NCBI GenBank assembly: GCA_028691975.1 | Contig: JAQUYF010000002.1 | Coordinates: 1-64,000, forward strand | DNA from: Bacteroidales bacterium | GTDB lineage: Bacteria; Bacteroidota; Bacteroidia; Bacteroidales; UBA932 | Length of the DNA: 64,000 nt | Direction of reading: 5' to 3' | Part shown: positions 60,658 to 64,000 of the stretch, one piece after another | Numbering within the stretch: position 1 is the first letter of the stretch | How the letters are laid out: every line of letters begins with the position of its first letter | Made by a program: the position numbers and the translations under genes | Notes under the pieces: model-generated | Database searches by the model: none | The model's input: only the letters and a program-made list of their open reading frames with translations | Told to the model about the DNA's origin: nothing

Positions 60658-62070
60658 TTGTTAATTCTTCTTTGCAAAGTAATGAAAAAAAATGGAGAAA
60701 TCAAAACTGTAATCGCTTATATTTGTGCTATGAAGACAATAATTAAATATATTATGCCAACTCTTGCGGTGGCTGTTATGCTGTTACTGGAAACTTTTCC
60801 TTTTGTCCTACGTGCTCAGGAAGTTGGTCTGAATGTTGGGCAGGAAGTGGATCAGCATGTGAGCCTGAATGTTGGGCAGGAAGTGGATCAGCATGTGAGC
60901 CTGAATGTTGGGCATGAAGTCGCTCAGGAAGTTGGGCAGAATGTGGGCCAGAATCTGGATAAGAATGTTGGTCAAGAAGTGGATAAGGCTGATATTCAGG
61001 ACGGTAAGATTCCTCATGAACTGATTGTCGAGAAGGACAATCCTATCTTATTGATGTTCACCGCTTCGTGGTGTGCCCCGTGTCATTTTATGCGCAATGT
61101 TATATTTAAAAATGCTGAAGTTGCCGCTTTGCTGAAAAAGTATAATATAGTGATGCTGGATATTGATACGTCTATGGGAGCAACCCTGCAGAGGGTGTAC
61201 TGTTCTCAATTCTCCGTACCATATTATATTTTGCTGGATAAGGATCAAAATCCTATTATCGCCCAGGTTGGGGCAAATGAGAGAGCTTCCGATTTTGCCG
61301 CCTTCCTCCGCCGAGGCTTACCTTTTGAGAAGGATGTGGCCCTTGTAGATACTGTCTCTCAGGAAGATATGGATGTTCTGACTGGTGAAGACTATAAAGC
61401 CGCCTATAAGCTATCCGGCGACAAGGTGGCTGCTACCTGGCACTTTATTGTAGAGGTCGGAGCGAATGTTTCCAACATAGGTGGATCAGATTATAATAAG
61501 TATAAATTAGGCTATAGTGCTTTTGCCGGGGCTCAGCTACGTGCATACAAGACCACCTTCGAGACGGGTGTGATGTTTAATTCAATTGGAGGGATATACG
61601 GCGTGGCATCTGCGGGGACATCTTCTGAAGGATCTGTTGTTTCAGGGAAGGCAGGGTCTGTTGTTTCAGGGAAGGCAGGGTCTGTTGTTTCAGGGAAGGC
61701 ATGGGCCGTTGCGTCAGGGGATGTGGAATCTGTTGTCTCGGGAAAGGCGGAATCTGTTGCTTCAGGTGAACGCATAACTTTGAATTATGTCGGAGTGCCG
61801 GTAGATGTTGCCTTTAAGATTTATCGCGGCTTGTATCTCGGAGTAGGTCTCTCAGGTGCTTATCTGCTTACCGATTTATCCTCTACTACTTTGGATTACA
61901 AGAAGTTTGATGTAGCTATGAGGGTCCGCGTATCCTATTGTTTCTCACCGCAGGTGCCGCTGCGCATCTCCCTTGGTTTTAACAAAGGTCTTGTTAACCT
62001 TCGTCGCGGAGATATTATCAACAGTTCCACCAACAATACCTTTGCCCTCAGCCTCGCTTACACATTTTAG
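60658..62070 (+). CDS. Thioredoxin domain fused to an outer-membrane beta-barrel domain, with two internal minisatellites
   Basis: LLMFTASWCAPCHFMRNVIF; C-terminal barrel VDVAFKIYRGLYLGVGLSGAYLL...NTFALSLAYTF. Confidence 0.8.
   Translation: MLILLCKVMKKNGEIKTVIAYICAMKTIIKYIMPTLAVAVMLLLETFPFVLRAQEVGLNVGQEVDQHVSLNVGQEVDQHVSLNVGHEVAQEVGQNVGQNLDKNVGQEVDKADIQDGKIPHELIVEKDNPILLMFTASWCAPCHFMRNVIFKNAEVAALLKKYNIVMLDIDTSMGATLQRVYCSQFSVPYYILLDKDQNPIIAQVGANERASDFAAFLRRGLPFEKDVALVDTVSQEDMDVLTGEDYKAAYKLSGDKVAATWHFIVEVGANVSNIGGSDYNKYKLGYSAFAGAQLRAYKTTFETGVMFNSIGGIYGVASAGTSSEGSVVSGKAGSVVSGKAGSVVSGKAWAVASGDVESVVSGKAESVASGERITLNYVGVPVDVAFKIYRGLYLGVGLSGAYLLTDLSSTTLDYKKFDVAMRVRVSYCFSPQVPLRISLGFNKGLVNLRRGDIINSSTNNTFALSLAYTF
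60829..60936 (+). repeat. 36-bp in-frame tandem repeat (LNVGQEVDQHVS), 3 copies
   Basis: Copies start at 60829, 60865 and 60901; degenerate continuation after. Confidence 0.9.
61633..61773 (+). repeat. 24-bp in-frame tandem repeat (SVVSGKAG), 3 near-perfect plus ~3 degenerate copies
   Basis: tctgttgtttcagggaaggcaggg starts at 61633, 61657 and 61681. Confidence 0.9.
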
Positions 62071-62226
62071 CGCGAAACTCACTGTGTTTTAGTACGAAGT
62101 TCCCTTTTTTAGCATGAAACTCTCTTTTCTATCACGAAGTTCTCTGTTGAGGATTTCTGTTTGAGCACAAACTCTCTGTTTGCAGCGTTCTTTTTTCAAG
62201 TTTTAGAGCGAAGTTCTCTTTTCAAG
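62065..62226 (+). repeat. Degenerate ~20-22 bp repeats (TTTTAGxxCGAAxTTCTCTTTT), about six units
   Basis: Units at ~62065, 62087, 62107, 62128, 62160 and 62201; first unit overlaps the TAG stop. Confidence 0.65.
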
Positions 62227-62329
62227 TGTTAAGCGTTTTTGCGATGTAAAGAAAGGACATCTCGAGCCAATTATTACAATCTACTGATGCACAGTTAACT
62301 AAGATTCTTGACAAATACTTCTAATTCTT

Positions 62330-63120
62330 TATGTGGAGGCGAAAAGGCGATATTGCTGGGGAAATGGTTCAGGTGAGGAATTGATGCTTTGTTCGTATAT
62401 TGTATAATACGTTGTTTACTTGGCGTTTACGCCTGTAATAGGCAGCTTGTCAATTCTTTACGTGATCATCATAATGAGGTGAGTGGGTATGGTATTTCTG
62501 TATGCGGAGGCGGAAAAGGCGATATTACTGCGTAAATTGTTCAGGTGAAGAATTGATGCTTTGTTCGTATATTGTATAATACGTTGTTTACTTGGTGTTT
62601 CAGCACGTGGTGGTCGGTTTTGCAATTCTTTATGTGGAGGCGAAAAAGGCGGTATGGCTGCGTAAATGGTTCAGGTGAGGAATTGATGCTTTGTTCGTAT
62701 ATTGTATAATACGTTGTTTACTTGGCGTTTACGCCTGTAATAGGCAGCTTGTCAATTCTTTACGTGATCATCATAATGAGGTGAGTGGGTATGGTATTTC
62801 TGTATGCGGAGGCGGAAAAGGCGATATTACTGCGTAAATTGTTCAGGTGAAGAATTGATGCTTTGTTCGTATATTGTATAATACGTTGTTTACTTGGTGT
62901 TTCAGCACGTGGTGGTCGGTTTTGCAATTCTTTATGTGGAGGCGAAAAAGGCGGTATGGCTGCGTAAATGGTTCAGGTGAGGAATTGATGCTTTGTTCGT
63001 ATATTGTATAATACGTTGTTTACTTGGCGTTTACGCCTGTAATAGGCGGCTTGTCAATTCTTTACGTGATCATCATAATGAGGTGAGTGGGTATGGCATT
63101 TCTGTATGCGGAAGCGGAAA
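62330..63120 (+). repeat. 302-bp higher-order tandem repeat (alternating 172/130-bp subunits), ~2.5 copies
   Basis: TTGATGCTTTGTTCGTATATTGTATAATACGTTGTTTACTTGG starts at 62381, 62553, 62683, 62855 and 62985. Confidence 0.9.
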
Positions 63121-63359
63121 GGGTAGTATTGTTGGGAATTATTTAATTTATGTAGTGGCCGGAAGCCAAGTGTCTATGTTATGGCCTCTGTAAAATAACA
63201 GTATTTTCTGTTGCTACTTTTTTGGAATGGAGTTGATGTTGAAGTAGGAGCGGACTTTATTTGTGAAAAAAGATTTTGCATTCTGTTTCAAACACATCCT
63301 CACGTTAGCTGGAGGCAGAGGCTGTATCAGGTATGCTTGGTAAGACAGATTGAGGAATT

Positions 63360-64000
63360 TTATAATCCTAAGCATCTGATAATTTGCTTCTTTGATGCGT
63401 GATAATTGATATACAGATAATTACCATAAGACTGTTTTTCTTTCTGAGTCAAGCATGTATAAGATACTTTATGAAATCTTTCCGGGATCTCTTTGTCAAT
63501 CAAAAGACATAAATCCAAATCCGTTATTGCGCGAGGCTTGAACCTTCGTTTTTCTCTTTGCAGTACATTTTCTATGGAAAAACCCGTACCTGTTTCAATA
63601 TCTGTCAATTGAATCGGTTTTGCACTCACAGGATCTTTCGCCTGTTCTTCTTTCCATTCTTCAGATGAAAGACAATTCATGCGGTAGAGGTAAGTACGTG
63701 GTGTAAGAAAAATGTTTTCTACGCGGCTGATATCCAAATAGCTTTCAGGTATGATTAATCCTGAGCTATCGAGATTCAGCCCTTTGGGCAAATTAACATT
63801 CTTGGTGAGAAGTTTATGGATAGCAGAGGTGTCGGTAACCAATTGATAATGGTTTTTATGTCTAAGTTCGTTTTGAAAATAGTAGTTGGCTGAGGAATAT
63901 TCGTAGCTAAAAGGCGTTTCTGTAACATTGTGATGTACAGGATTTCTTAGGATGTATGCGATAGCTGTAAGGATGTGATTTGCGCCAGCAAGTTCTATTG
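63360..64000 (-). mobile_element. RAYT/IS200-like Y1 transposase-family protein, N-terminus beyond right edge
   Basis: Open minus frame to the window end: IELAGANHILTAIAYILRNPVHHNVTETPFSYEYSSANYYFQNELRHKNHYQLVTDTSAIHKLL... Confidence 0.65.

Noticed and set aside
60829-61773. CRISPR-like direct repeats
   Set aside because: Head-to-tail in-frame 36-bp and 24-bp coding repeats inside one ORF, with no spacers.
62330-63120. CRISPR array
   Set aside because: Repeat units are 130-172 bp, contiguous and nearly identical, without short repeats separated by unique spacers.
62993-63193. 66-aa ORF in the repeat array
   Set aside because: Formed by repeat sequence, not preserved in the other repeat copies, no motif.

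Overview
Bacteroidota-type chromosomal window. Putative promoters carry the TAnnTTTG -7 motif and the gene content is Bacteroidales-like. It has two parts. (1) About 0.7-18.6 kb is an accessory island for redox, Fe-S and sulfur metabolism. It encodes two MinD-type ATPases with ferredoxin inserts, two NifX/'orange protein'-like proteins, DUF5320, DUF134 and an MBL-fold protein. It also encodes an Mrp ATPase, HdrB/HdrC, OsmC, peroxiredoxin, a CGGC-domain protein, DUF202, a thioesterase, a TonB-type receptor, a Trx/ferredoxin/MarR operon, a four-domain CoA-disulfide-reductase/rhodanese/TusA/DsrE fusion, and an ECF-sigma/CpxP-like operon. Five intergenic regions of the island share a TGAACAnnTGTTCA palindrome. 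In most cases it sits at a fixed distance upstream of a -7 element, which suggests one undescribed regulon. Two island genes have in-frame stops inside conserved motifs: TGA in the GxGxxG of the CoADR fusion, and TAA inside a DUF134 zinc ribbon. A 5'-truncated gene and a 3'-truncated integrase flank the island. (2) About 20-64 kb is mostly core chromosome: ychF, aspS, mrp, an S46 peptidase, a glycerate-kinase/RNase HII fusion, an EF-G2-type paralog, split transketolase, lepA, PspC/PadR, secG, lptE, AbiE, a cobalamin riboswitch with B12 uptake genes, nrdDG and a DEAD-box helicase. It ends in a repeat-rich segment (60.2-63.1 kb) next to a RAYT-like Y1 transposase. All product names come from motif and sequence recognition without database searches.
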